DNA of 64,000 nucleotides from an uncultured Propionibacteriaceae bacterium (GTDB lineage Bacteria > Actinomycetota > Actinomycetes > Propionibacteriales > Propionibacteriaceae), in assembly GCA_945911015.1 (NCBI GenBank), contig CAMDZW010000011.1, positions 21,326-85,325 on the forward strand. Direction: 5' to 3'. The notes under the pieces are model-generated. The model was not told where the DNA came from, ran no database searches, and saw only the letters and a program-made list of their open reading frames with translations. A program made the position numbers and the translations under genes. Shown here one piece after another: positions 17,167 to 27,635 of the stretch (its first letter is position 1; the number at the start of each line of letters is the position of its first letter).

Positions 17167-18828
17167 ATGACCACGGACGGACTGAAGCGGCGCACCTTCC
17201 TCACTGGCGCCGGCCTGGCCGGTGCCGCACTGGCGAGCGGAGCATTTGTCGGTGCGTGCAGCAGCGACGCCGGGCCCGGCGCGGGCACCACCTCGCCGCC
17301 AGCACCGGTTGACCCATCTGCCGTACTGCCGAGTTTCAAGGCCTTCGACCTCGTCCAGCCCGACCTGCCGTCCGACGAGTTCGGCACCCTGCCCGGCTAC
17401 CTGAGTTACCCCTATCCGGCGCAGTCCTTTGTCGAAACGCCCCCCGGCAAGGGCGGCTCCGTGACCGCCGTCTGCCAGTACGGCAACGCTGGCGTGCCGC
17501 CGGAGCTCAGCCGCAACCGCCTGTGGCAGCAGCTCAACGAGAAGCTCGGTGTCGAACTCGACTTCAACGGCGCACCGACCTCCGACTACAGCGCCAAGTT
17601 CTCCACGATGCTGGCTGGCCGGGACATCCCCGATCTGGCCCAGGTCCCGCTCGGTGGCATGCCGCGACTGCCCGAGCTGCTGGAGTCGCAGTTCGAGGAC
17701 CTGAGTGAACACCTCGGTGGCGACAAGGCCTTCGCCTACCCGGCACTCGCTGCGATCGACCCGGCCGCCTGGCGGTCCTGCACCGTCAACGGACGCCTCT
17801 ACGGTCTGCCACTGCCACGGGGCAGCCTCCGCGGAGGCCTTCAGGTCCGAGCCGACTGGGCCGACAAGGTCGGCGTCTCGATCGAGCCTTCCAGCGCCGA
17901 CGAGTTCCTCGAGATGTGTCGAGCTCTGACCGATCACGCCAACAACCGGTGGGCGATCGCGCTGGCCGACGGCATGCAGCTGTTCGTCCGCCAGATGTTC
18001 GGCGTCCCCAACGAGTGGCGGGTCGACGACAACGGCGGGTTCACTCATGCCTGGGAGACTGAGGAGCAGAAGGAGTCCTTGGCGTTCACGGCGCAGCTGT
18101 GGGCCGAGGGTCTGTGTCATCCCGACGGATTCGGAGCCCAGCAGCACGTCGCCTGGATGGGTGCGGCAACCCCGATCACGTCGCTGATCCAGACTGGCAT
18201 GGGCTTCTGGTTCAGCTTGAGCACCGAGACTGCGCCAGGCCTGCGGATGGCCGGCATCCGGCCACCCAAGGCGAACGGTGACGGTTGGGCGCGCGCCCAT
18301 CTCGGCAACCCGGTCTACAGCTACACCGTGGTCAAGAAGGGTTCGGCCGAGCGGATCCAGGAGCTACTCGGCATCGCCAACTATCTGGCCGCCCCGCTCG
18401 GCACCGTGGAGAACCTGGTCTGCAAGGACGGCGTCGAGGGCTACCACTGGAACTGGCAGGACGAACAGCCGGTGCGTACCGATCAGGGCACCGAGGACCG
18501 GCTGCTGCCCACTGCCTACGTCGTGGCCGGCAACGCCACCCTGTACCACCCCGCCAACCCGGATGCGGTCAAGGATCGGCACGCCTTCGAGCACACTCTG
18601 CTGTCCGAAGACGCCGAGCCATTGCCGACCCTCGGCCTCTACTCCGAGACCCAACTCAGCGAGGGCCCGTCACTCGCCTCCCGCATGCAGGACCTGATCA
18701 ACGAGATCATCCAAGGCCGCAAGCAGGTCTCCGACTGGGATGCCGGCGTTGCCGAATGGCGCAACGGTGGCGGCGACCAGATCCGCAGTGAATACGAGGC
18801 CGCGCACGCCCAGGCGCAGCCGAGCTGA
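17167..18828 (+). CDS. Sugar ABC transporter solute-binding lipoprotein (LplA-like), orphan
   Basis: 553 residues. The N-terminus has a twin-arginine motif (LKRRTFLTGAGLAG) and a lipobox (VGAC, Cys near residue 37), so it should be a Tat-exported lipoprotein. The mature part resembles family 1 extracellular binding proteins of the LplA type (WQQLNEKLGVELDF, AGRDIPDLAQVP) used for oligosaccharide uptake. It is clearly paralogous to the protein at 49788-51455: both end with a W-R-GGGD-IR-EYEA block. No permease or ATPase genes are adjacent, so its transporter must be encoded elsewhere. RBS AGAAGGGGG precedes the ATG. Confidence 0.88.
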   Translation: MTTDGLKRRTFLTGAGLAGAALASGAFVGACSSDAGPGAGTTSPPAPVDPSAVLPSFKAFDLVQPDLPSDEFGTLPGYLSYPYPAQSFVETPPGKGGSVTAVCQYGNAGVPPELSRNRLWQQLNEKLGVELDFNGAPTSDYSAKFSTMLAGRDIPDLAQVPLGGMPRLPELLESQFEDLSEHLGGDKAFAYPALAAIDPAAWRSCTVNGRLYGLPLPRGSLRGGLQVRADWADKVGVSIEPSSADEFLEMCRALTDHANNRWAIALADGMQLFVRQMFGVPNEWRVDDNGGFTHAWETEEQKESLAFTAQLWAEGLCHPDGFGAQQHVAWMGAATPITSLIQTGMGFWFSLSTETAPGLRMAGIRPPKANGDGWARAHLGNPVYSYTVVKKGSAERIQELLGIANYLAAPLGTVENLVCKDGVEGYHWNWQDEQPVRTDQGTEDRLLPTAYVVAGNATLYHPANPDAVKDRHAFEHTLLSEDAEPLPTLGLYSETQLSEGPSLASRMQDLINEIIQGRKQVSDWDAGVAEWRNGGGDQIRSEYEAAHAQAQPS

Positions 18829-18924
18829 GCCCCGATTCTTGCCGTTTCGCCAAACTGGTGCTGCGCACCGACGGCGAGATCCATCTCGACGATGCCATCG
18901 TGATCGCCGAGAACTGATCGTTGC

Positions 18925-18957
18925 GGGACCGACCATGCCACCGCAACGGTCGGTCCC
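18925..18957. terminator. Hairpin terminator after the solute-binding lipoprotein gene
   Basis: GGGACCGACC (18925-18934) pairs perfectly with GGTCGGTCCC (18948-18957) around a 13-nt loop. It is placed between the plus-strand lipoprotein gene and the minus-strand truncated frame, so it can serve both. No T-run. Confidence 0.6.
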
Positions 18958-18960
18958 ACC

Positions 18961-19163
18961 TCACCAGTCAGAGGTGTCGAGCTCCTGCGGGACGAGGTAC
19001 TCGACCAGGAGCTCGCCATCAGCTGGCATCAACGCTGTCACCGAGTCGAGCAGGTCCCTCTCATGTCCGAGCCGGACCTGGAGCGGCGTCACCGTACCGT
19101 CAGCTCCGTGATGGGCAATGCTGATCCGGTAATCAGGGCCATCCGGCGAGAAACACCGAAACG
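18961..19163 (-). pseudogene. Truncated hypothetical gene at the IS insertion site
   Basis: A minus-strand frame entering from the IS end codes for a fragment of about 65 residues (PDGPDYRISIAHHGADGTVT, then LGHERDLLDSVTALM) ending at the TGA at 18961. The N-terminus is lost where the ISL3 block inserted. Rejoining the flanks across the 8-bp target duplication does not restore a start: the frame reaches a TGA about seven codons upstream of the duplication. The gene was therefore already truncated or uses an unrecognised start. No family recognised. Confidence 0.45.
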
Positions 19164-19292
19164 GGCTCTTCACAATCCAGGGTGTAGTTGTGGCCTGAAC
19201 CCGCCGGATTCCAGGAGCGCTCGGGCGATGTAGTGGGTGAGGTTGCGAAAGCCAAGGGCAAGTCCGCGCAGGTGTTCGAGCCGACCATTCAC
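19164..19292 (-). repeat. 129-bp terminal fragment of ISL3 element B
   Basis: Identical over its whole length to 20731-20859, the left end of element B, which codes for the last ~40 residues of its transposase. It is cut exactly where element A begins (GGCTCTTCAC at 19293). Being in direct orientation to the full copy, it allows homologous recombination that would delete element A. Confidence 0.85.
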
Positions 19293-20725
19293 GGCTCTTC
19301 ACAGTTGACGGTGTAGGAGTTGGGGTCTGAAGCCGCCGGTCTCGAGCAGCGATCTGGCGATGTAGTTCGTCAGGTTCCGGAAGCCCAGGGCCGAGCCGCG
19401 GAGGTGTTCGAGTCTGCCGTTGATGGCCTCGGTCGGGCCGTTGCTGGTGCCGGGCCGGTCGAAGTAGGCAATCACGTCAGCGGCCCGCTTCTTCAACGTC
19501 CGCCCGAGCCTGGCGACCTCGATCAGTGCCTTCGGCACACCCGCACTGATGTCGGCGATGAGCTTGAGCATCAACTGGCGTCCGTGTGCTCGGTCTTCGG
19601 CGCGGTAGGCCTCGATCATGCGCTGGTAGATGCCCCAGGTCGCTTCGACCTCGACGTGCGCGTCGTCGACGAAGAGCCGGTTGAGTCGGTCGATCTGTCG
19701 GTCGGTGAGCAGCCCGGTGCCGGTGTGCAGCGTCCGTCTCGTCTTGTAGAGCGGGTCGTCCTTGAAGCCGCGGTGGCCGTGGATGGCGAGCTGGACACGG
19801 CGGCGGCACTGGTCGAGTGCGTCGCCGGCCAGGCGGACCACGTGGAAGGGGTCCATCACCGCGACGGCGTCGGGGACCTCTTCGGCAGCAGCGGTCTTGA
19901 AGCCGGTGAACCCGTCCATGGCGACGACCTCGACGCCGTCACGCCAGGCATCGGGGCGTTCACTCAGCCAGGTCTTGAACGCGGACTTCGACCGGCCCTC
20001 GACCATGTCGAGCAGGCGTGCGGGTCCGGTGCCGTCGCGGATCGGGGTGAGATCGATGATCACGGTGACGTACTTGTCGCCGCGCCTGGTGTGGCGCCAC
20101 ACGTGCTCGTCGACGCCGATCACCGCGACCCCGTCGAACCGTTGCTCGTCATCGATGAGGACCCGCTTGCCTTCGGCCAAGATGGCGTCGTTGGCGGTGT
20201 TCCACGCGACTGCGAGCCCTTCGGCGACACGGGAAACGGTGAGGTGCTGGACCACGATCCCTTCCAGCGCCCACCGCAGTCCGGTGCGGGTCAGCTTCGC
20301 CCGCGGCTCGGCGGCCCGGCTGGTGTCTTGGCGCCACACATGTCCGCAGCCGGTGCACCTGTATCGGCGGATCGAGACCAGCAGGGTGGTCGGCCGCCAG
20401 CCCAGCGGAACGTGGGCCAGCCGTCGGGTCACGGTGTCGCGCGCGACGCCTTGGCAGCCGCACCGTCGGCACCACTCATCGGTGCCGACGTCGACGACGC
20501 GGCACGCCAGAACGGCACGGTCAGGTTCGAGGTGTTGGCCGACGACTTCGAGACCGAGGTCGTCGAGCCGGCAGAACTTGGTCAGGTCGGGGCGCGCGAA
20601 GGTAACGTCAGGCAAGTCGAGGTCTTCTGGATGGGTGGCGTAGGAACCTCCATCTTCAGTGGACCTCGACCCCTATCCAGCCAGCACCCCACCGACGCCC
20701 GTCACACCCTCAACTGTGAAGAGCC
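19293..20725 (-). mobile_element. ISL3-family insertion sequence A, apparently intact
   Basis: 1433 bp with terminal inverted repeats: left GGCTCTTCACAGTTGACGGT and right (reverse complement) GGCTCTTCACAGTTGAGGGT differ at one of 20 positions. It holds one intact transposase gene. It is not flanked by its own target duplication (left CCATTCAC, right TTAGCGGC), so one side has been rearranged since insertion. Confidence 0.85.
19299..20615 (-). CDS. ISL3-family transposase
   Basis: 438 residues, full length for the family. The N-terminal zinc-binding region has CRRCGCQG and YRCTGCGHVW. The catalytic DDE domain can be followed through VIGVDEHVWRHTRRGDKYVT (first Asp), EVVAMDGFTGFKTA (second Asp) and TSNGPTEAINGRLEHLRG (Glu), with a closing ALGFRNLTNYIARSLLETGG. 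The start ATG lies 110 bp inside the IS end. No frameshift or stop is seen, so the element may still move. The neighbouring element B encodes a related but broken transposase. Confidence 0.93.
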   Translation of the reverse strand: MPDVTFARPDLTKFCRLDDLGLEVVGQHLEPDRAVLACRVVDVGTDEWCRRCGCQGVARDTVTRRLAHVPLGWRPTTLLVSIRRYRCTGCGHVWRQDTSRAAEPRAKLTRTGLRWALEGIVVQHLTVSRVAEGLAVAWNTANDAILAEGKRVLIDDEQRFDGVAVIGVDEHVWRHTRRGDKYVTVIIDLTPIRDGTGPARLLDMVEGRSKSAFKTWLSERPDAWRDGVEVVAMDGFTGFKTAAAEEVPDAVAVMDPFHVVRLAGDALDQCRRRVQLAIHGHRGFKDDPLYKTRRTLHTGTGLLTDRQIDRLNRLFVDDAHVEVEATWGIYQRMIEAYRAEDRAHGRQLMLKLIADISAGVPKALIEVARLGRTLKKRAADVIAYFDRPGTSNGPTEAINGRLEHLRGSALGFRNLTNYIARSLLETGGFRPQLLHRQL

Positions 20726-20730
20726 TTAGC

Positions 20731-22103
20731 GGCTCTTCACAATCCAGGGTGTAGTTGTGGCCTGAACCCGCCGGATTCCAGGAGCGCTCGGGCGATGTAG
20801 TGGGTGAGGTTGCGAAAGCCAAGGGCAAGTCCGCGCAGGTGTTCGAGCCGACCATTCACGGCCTCGGTGGGTCCGTTGCTGGTGCGTGGGCGATCGAAAT
20901 AGGCCAGGACGTCCTCGGCGCGTCTGGCCAGGGTGCGGCCAAGCTTGCGCAGCTCGACCAAGGCGGTGGGCACGCCGTCGGTGAGGGCGTCGAGCGTGTC
21001 TGGATGCGGCCGCGGGCACGGTCGGGGGTCGCGGTAGGCGGAGATCATGCGCTGGTAGGTGCCCCAGGTGGCCTCGACCGGCACGTGCTCCTCGCGGGCG
21101 AACAGCTTCTCGAGCCGGTCCTGTTGTTTGTCGGTGAGCAGGTCGGCGCCGGTGTGCAGGGTCCGCCTGGCCGAGTACAGCGGGTCGCCCTTGCGTCCGC
21201 GGTGACCATGGATCTGCTGCTGGACCCGGCGGCGGCACTCATCCAGGGCGTCGCCGGCAAGGCGATTGACGTGGAACGGATCCATGACGGTGACCGCCTC
21301 GGGCAGCTCCTCGGTGGTGGCGGTCTTGAACCCGGCGAACCCGTCCATGTCCACGACCTCGATCCCGTCGCGCCCGACATGGTCGCGCTCGGCCAGCCAG
21401 TCCTTGAACGCCTTCTTGCTGCGGCCTTCGACCACGGCCAGCAGCCGGGAGGGACCGGTGCCCTCACGGACCGGGGTCAGGTCGATGACCACGGTGACGT
21501 ACTTGTCCCCGTGGCGGGTGTGCTGCCACACGTGCTCATCAACCCCGACACCTTCGCGCCCTCCAGGCGGGTCGGGTCGGCGATCAGTAGCGTTGTCCCT
21601 CCGCCAAGACCGCGTCGTTGGCGGTATTCCACGCCACGCCCAGCCCCTCGGCGACCCGGGACATCGACAAGTGCCCGACCACGATCCCGACCAGTCCCCA
21701 CCGCAGCCCGGCCCGGGAGATCTTGGCCCGCGGCTGCGCAGCCTTACCGGTGTCCTGACGTCACACATGGCCGCACCCGATGCACCCGAACGGCACGTGT
21801 GCCAGCTCCCTGGTCACCGTGTCGCGCGGGGAGCCCTGGCAGCCGCACCGCCGGCACCAGTCGTCCGGCTCGATCACCCGGCAGGCCAGAACAGCACGGT
21901 CGGGTTCGAGACACTGGCCGGTGACCTCCAACCCGAGGTCGTCCAAGCCGTTGAAGGTCGTCGGGTTAGGGCACGTGAAGGTAACGTCAGGCACGTCGAG
22001 TCTTCCGGATGGGCGGTGTGACAACTCCCATCATCGGAAGACCTCGACCCCTACCCGGCCAGCGACGCGCGGACGACCTCTACACCCTCATCTGTGAAGA
22101 GCC
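20731..22103 (-). mobile_element. ISL3-family insertion sequence B, decayed transposase
   Basis: 1373 bp. The left end GGCTCTTCACAATCCAGGGT and the right end (reverse complement) GGCTCTTCACAGATGAGGGT are imperfect inverted repeats. The right end abuts the target duplication CCGAAACG. Because the 129-bp fragment on the far side of element A supplies the other duplication-bordered end, element B was probably the original insertion. Confidence 0.85.
20737..21994 (-). pseudogene. ISL3-family transposase with deletion, nonsense and frameshift
   Basis: From GTG 21994 the frame matches the element A transposase (CRRCGCQG zinc motif). It then loses about 15 codons between HVPFG and CIGCGHV and hits TGA where element A has TGG. 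A further frameshift near 21590-21600 separates LAEG from GVDEHVWQHTRHGDKYVT. The rest of the DDE domain (VVDMDGFAGFKT, TSNGPTEAVNGRLEHLRG) is intact down to 20737. At least three lesions make a functional product very unlikely, though element A's enzyme might act on its ends. Confidence 0.85.
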
Positions 22104-22125
22104 CCGAAACGGCGAGCGGGATCAC

Positions 22126-23445
<1,320 letters not shown>

Positions 23446-23460
23446 TCAGCCGACGGGGTC

Positions 23461-23892
23461 TTACCCGAGCATGCTACCGGACAGTGCCTGCCACCCGGTC
23501 TCGGAGCTGTCCCGCAGGAACTGGCTGCAGCGTTCGGCCTCGTCGGACTCGCCGATCCGACCGGCTGCCACAGCCAATGCCGCCAAGCAGCGCAGGAAGC
23601 CACGGTTCGGTTCGTGCTCGTACGGCACCGGGCCGGTGCCGCGCCACCCGGATCGACGCAACATGTCGAGGCCGCGGTGATATCCGGTACGGGCGAAGGC
23701 ATAGCCGTCGATGGTGTCACCGGCCTCGAGGGCGGCTTCGGCCAGCTCGGCCCAGACCAGACTGCTGGCGGGATGGGTCGCCGCCACCTGACGTGGATCG
23801 ACCGAGTCGGCCAGCAGTGCGGCGGCCGGGTCGACCGGCAGCAGGGTCGGCTCGGGGCCGTCGGCGAGGAGGTTGTGGTGAGTGTGGCTCAT
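23461..23892 (-). CDS. DUF3151 family protein
   Basis: 143 residues, soluble and helical. The block GTGPVPYEHEPNRGFLRCLA near the C-terminus is characteristic of DUF3151, an actinobacterial family of unknown function usually found near purA and fba. Family membership therefore fits the neighbourhood. The start ATG at 23892 has TACCAT (23899-23904) six bases upstream, suggesting a leaderless message. It is divergent from the PRC-barrel gene. Confidence 0.85.
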   Translation of the reverse strand: MSHTHHNLLADGPEPTLLPVDPAAALLADSVDPRQVAATHPASSLVWAELAEAALEAGDTIDGYAFARTGYHRGLDMLRRSGWRGTGPVPYEHEPNRGFLRCLAALAVAAGRIGESDEAERCSQFLRDSSETGWQALSGSMLG

Positions 23893-23999
23893 GCGGTCAT
23901 GGTACGGAATGGCCCCCCACGACGTCCGGCAGTGGACTCGGCCCGGTCCGAGAGCTATGGTCGATCCCTGCCAAAGAGACATTGACCAAGGAGACTGTG

Positions 24000-24356
24000 G
24001 TGGCACTGCCATCGGAGGAACTCGACCAGCTCTATGACGCCGTGGTCCAAGACCAGGACGGCGAAAAGGTGGGCACCGTCGGACAGATCTACGTCGACGA
24101 CACCACTGACGAGCCAACGTTCATCACCGTACGGTCGGGGCTGTTCGGCACCAAGGAGTCGATCATCCCCGTCTGCCATGCCGAGTACACCGAGGACGGC
24201 GATGTCCAGGTCCCGTACGACCGCGCCACGATCAAGCACTGCCCCCTGATCGAACCCGAGGGCCATCTCGACAAGGACGAGCAGGCCACCCTGTACGACC
24301 ACTACGGCGTCGATGCCGATGAGATCCCCGCCACGGAGCCCGGCTCCCGGGACTGA
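24000..24356 (+). CDS. PRC-barrel domain protein
   Basis: 118 residues. The N-terminal 80 residues form a PRC-barrel: LYDAVVQDQDGEKVGTVGQI followed by YVDDTTDEPTFITVR and a hydrophobic strand around ESIIPVCHAEY. An acidic tail follows. PRC-barrels occur in RimM, photosynthetic reaction centre H subunits and many small stress-related proteins; the role here is unknown. Of two adjacent GTG codons I use 24000 because AAGGAG (23988-23993) is spaced six bases from it. It is followed by a strong hairpin shared with fba. Confidence 0.8.
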   Translation: MALPSEELDQLYDAVVQDQDGEKVGTVGQIYVDDTTDEPTFITVRSGLFGTKESIIPVCHAEYTEDGDVQVPYDRATIKHCPLIEPEGHLDKDEQATLYDHYGVDADEIPATEPGSRD

Positions 24357-24378
24357 ACCACCCCCAAAGATGCACACA

Positions 24379-24408
24379 GGCCGGAAGGGAGCGGGCTCCC
24401 TCCCGGCC
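24379..24408. terminator. Bidirectional terminator between PRC-barrel gene and fba
   Basis: A 14-bp stem with one mismatch: GGCCGGAAGGGAGC (24379-24392) against GCTCCCTCCCGGCC (24395-24408), with a 2-nt gap that must open into a slightly larger loop. It sits midway between convergent genes. Confidence 0.75.
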
Positions 24409-24429
24409 TGATCCGGTTGTCAGAAGAAC

Positions 24430-25455
<1,026 letters not shown>

Positions 25456-25688
25456 CAGATGCCCCCTTTCTCAGACGGCGAACTCGTGGTCGGTCTCCAT
25501 CTTCCCACCGTCGCTCGATGACAGCGAGTCGGTTCCCACGTCGGCAGGACCAGCCCCGGGAGTGGTCTGGGACCCCGCCCGCTCAGAAACAGGTCCTCGA
25601 TTTCCGGGCAATCGGTTTCCGGGTTCGTTCAGGAAATCCAGACTGAGAAAGTGAGCGCCGACCGTACGACCAGTGGTCCCGTACGAGC

Positions 25689-25742
25689 CAGTGGTCCAGC
25701 GGGTCAGGGGTCCAGCTGAGTCAGTGGTCCAGCGGGTCAGGG
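25689..25742. repeat. 33-bp direct repeat upstream of fba
   Basis: A 21-bp core beginning CAGTGGTCCAGCGGGTCAGG occurs at 25689-25709 and again at 25722-25742, offset by 33 bp. Further partial copies of GTGGTCC and GGTCCAGC lie on both sides (25670-25765). The repeats fill much of the 296-bp gap between the membrane-protein gene and fba. No gene is seen in that gap; a nine-codon frame at 25471-25500 with a GGGAAG upstream is too short to call. Confidence 0.7.
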
Positions 25743-25751
25743 CCGGTACGT

Positions 25752-26750
25752 TCAGCGGTCCAGCTGGCGGGTGTCGATCCGCACCTGACCGGCCGACAGG
25801 GTCCGCACGGCCTGGTCGATCGTCGACAGCACGACCGGCACCTGGTCCAGCCGCAAGGTCTCCTCGGCTCCCCTGGCCCGCAGCCACCGGTCCGGGACCA
25901 GCAGGCCGAAGACCAGTCCGATCACCGCGGCCACCACCGACGCCAACAAGGCCAACCAGCTGAACGGCAATAGCACGATCGCGACCACCAATCCCGTGAC
26001 CACGGCCGGGAGCGCACGGCCCTGACCGGTCATGACCCACCACGCGGAGTACACCAGGGCCACGATGCCCACCGCAGCCACGGCACCCAGAGCGACGGAG
26101 ATCAGGGCCACCACTCCGGTCCCGAGTCCGGCAACCTCGTCCAGTGCCTCCTGCTCGGTGAGCCCGGCAAGCAGATGCAACACCTGGGCGACCGATCGCA
26201 GCCACGAGGTGCTCCGCACGATCGCGTACACCACCCCGATCAGCATCGCGACGGCGGCCAACGCCCGCGCACCACCGGCCACGGTGACCTGGACTGGCCG
26301 TCTCGTGCTGGTCTCGACCCCCGGCGCGGTTGTACTCAGCTCGAGGAATGAGTCCTTGCGCGACCATGGGGTCCGCGCCCGGAGCAGGGCGACTTGCGCC
26401 CAGGACGCGGCGGTCTGGCCCAACTGCATCCCGTCGCGGTCGACGTGGATCGCGGTCGTTCCCCACGCCGTCCGTCGCAGCACACCCACCGCCGACTGCC
26501 ACCGCACCAGCGCATTGGTCACCCGGTACAGGTTGAGCAGACCGAAGAAACCGTAGAAGAACCAGATCATCGGCTCGTTCCACCGCGTGATCAAGAAGAT
26601 GACGCCGGCAATGACCACGCTGAGGCCGAGGCCGATCAGGCTGCGGAAGAAGCCCTTGCGCCACGCGTCCGCGCGGGCCTGGGTGAGTGTCGGGTCGTAG
26701 GGCAGGACGAGTTCGTCGGCCACGACCGCTTCGGGACCCAGGACTGTCAT
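25752..26750 (-). CDS. Polytopic membrane protein of unknown function
   Basis: 332 residues with about five or six hydrophobic helices: a pair at residues 35-75 (SLIGLGLSVVIAGVIFLI and the segment after it), one near 160-180 and three near 205-275. Between the first pair and the rest is a soluble segment of about 80 residues containing GTTAIHVDRDGMQLG, which reads like a PH-like or beta-rich domain. The C-terminus after the last helix is soluble. No recognised family. It lies upstream of fba on the same strand but is separated by 296 bp of repeats. Confidence 0.7.
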   Translation of the reverse strand: MTVLGPEAVVADELVLPYDPTLTQARADAWRKGFFRSLIGLGLSVVIAGVIFLITRWNEPMIWFFYGFFGLLNLYRVTNALVRWQSAVGVLRRTAWGTTAIHVDRDGMQLGQTAASWAQVALLRARTPWSRKDSFLELSTTAPGVETSTRRPVQVTVAGGARALAAVAMLIGVVYAIVRSTSWLRSVAQVLHLLAGLTEQEALDEVAGLGTGVVALISVALGAVAAVGIVALVYSAWWVMTGQGRALPAVVTGLVVAIVLLPFSWLALLASVVAAVIGLVFGLLVPDRWLRARGAEETLRLDQVPVVLSTIDQAVRTLSAGQVRIDTRQLDR

Positions 26751-26792
26751 GCCCCTGATTCTGTCAGACGGAGGGCAACGCAGCGCCGCCGG

Positions 26793-27602
26793 TCAGCGAG
26801 CTCCCCGCGGGGTGATCGCCATGTGGATGCGATAGCGGTCCGCCCGGTAGCTCGACATGGAGAACTCGATGATCCGGTCACCGGACCAGGTGATCCGTTC
26901 GGTGACCAGCAGCGGCGACCGCTTGCTCAGTCCGAGGATGGTGGCGCGCTGCCGGTCCGCAGCCTCTGCCCGTACGGTCTGTTCGCCATTGGTGACCACC
27001 ACGCCGTACTCGCTGGCGAACACGTCGTAGAGCGAGCCGAGCTCGCGACCGAGAAGCCCCGGGAACAGTGCCGACGGGTAGTAGCCGACCTCATAGGCCA
27101 TCGGTGAGCTATCGGCGGTGCGGAGCCGTTCGACCCGGATGACCTTGTTCATCGGACGGATCCGCAGGGCGAAGGCGATCTCGTCATCGGCCTCGATCTC
27201 GGTCGCCGAGAGCACCACGGTGGCCGGTTCCAGCCCCCGGGCCCGCATCTCGCGGGAGAACGAGGTCAGGTGGAGCCTGGAGTCGACCTGCGGCCCGGTG
27301 ACATAGGTGCCCTTGCCGTGGACCCGCTCCAGCGCACCTGCCTCGACCAGGTCGGAGATGGCCTGCCGCACCGTGACGCGACTGACTCCGAGCCGCACCA
27401 CCAGAGCGCGTTCGGAGGGGATGGCATCCCCGGGATGGAGTTCGGCATCGATCAGGTCCGACAGGATCTCACGGACCTGGGCCCGTTTGGTCGTTGCTCG
27501 ACCCAGACCTTGCGCCAACATCTCCAGCCGGCCGCCTGGGAATTCGTCGACCTCGGGCACCGCCGCTCCCTTCACAGCCTCAAACGGCTCTACGATGTTC
27601 AT
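26793..27602 (-). CDS. GntR-family regulator, HutC/UTRA type
   Basis: 269 residues. The winged HTH is clear: IPSERALVVRLGVSRVTVRQ followed by AISDLVEAGALERVHGKGTYV. The C-terminal UTRA ligand domain shows VIRVERLRTADSSPMAYEVG and the closing FSMSSYRADRYRI. UTRA regulators usually sense sugar phosphates, amino-sugar phosphates or histidine derivatives. A near-perfect dyad, CATACCAGTATG, lies 11 bp upstream of the start between it and the divergent DUF2797 gene, fitting autoregulation. The target genes are not obvious from context. Confidence 0.92.
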   Translation of the reverse strand: MNIVEPFEAVKGAAVPEVDEFPGGRLEMLAQGLGRATTKRAQVREILSDLIDAELHPGDAIPSERALVVRLGVSRVTVRQAISDLVEAGALERVHGKGTYVTGPQVDSRLHLTSFSREMRARGLEPATVVLSATEIEADDEIAFALRIRPMNKVIRVERLRTADSSPMAYEVGYYPSALFPGLLGRELGSLYDVFASEYGVVVTNGEQTVRAEAADRQRATILGLSKRSPLLVTERITWSGDRIIEFSMSSYRADRYRIHMAITPRGAR

Positions 27603-27612
27603 CAGACCACTC

Positions 27613-27624
27613 CATACCAGTATG
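27613..27624. promoter_or_regulatory. Candidate GntR/HutC operator
   Basis: CATAC-CA-GTATG in the 33-bp gap between the divergent GntR-type gene (start 27602) and DUF2797 gene (start 27636). Both arms match perfectly. HutC-type operators commonly have a GT-rich half-site of this kind, so control of both genes by this one site is plausible. Confidence 0.5.
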
Positions 27625-27635
27625 ACGGAGCGCGC

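Larger units (their letters stand above)
19156..22111. mobile_element. Compound ISL3-family insertion flanked by 8-bp target duplication
   Basis: The block from 19164 to 22103 starts with GGCTCTTCAC and ends with its complement GTGAAGAGCC. It is bordered on both sides by CCGAAACG (19156-19163 and 22104-22111), the 8-bp duplication expected of ISL3. Inside, in order, are a 129-bp left-end fragment of element B (19164-19292), complete element A (19293-20725), five bases TTAGC (20726-20730), and a full-length but mutated element B (20731-22103). All transposase genes read on the minus strand. Confidence 0.85.

Noticed and set aside
25471..25500. Nine-codon leader peptide before fba
   Set aside because: Has a GGGAAG-like RBS, but there is no attenuator structure and nothing distinguishes it from chance.
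25689..25742. Possible coding repeats (a frame through 25471-26664)
   Set aside because: That frame overlaps the membrane-protein gene antisense-like in another phase and has no start signal; the repeats are better treated as intergenic.
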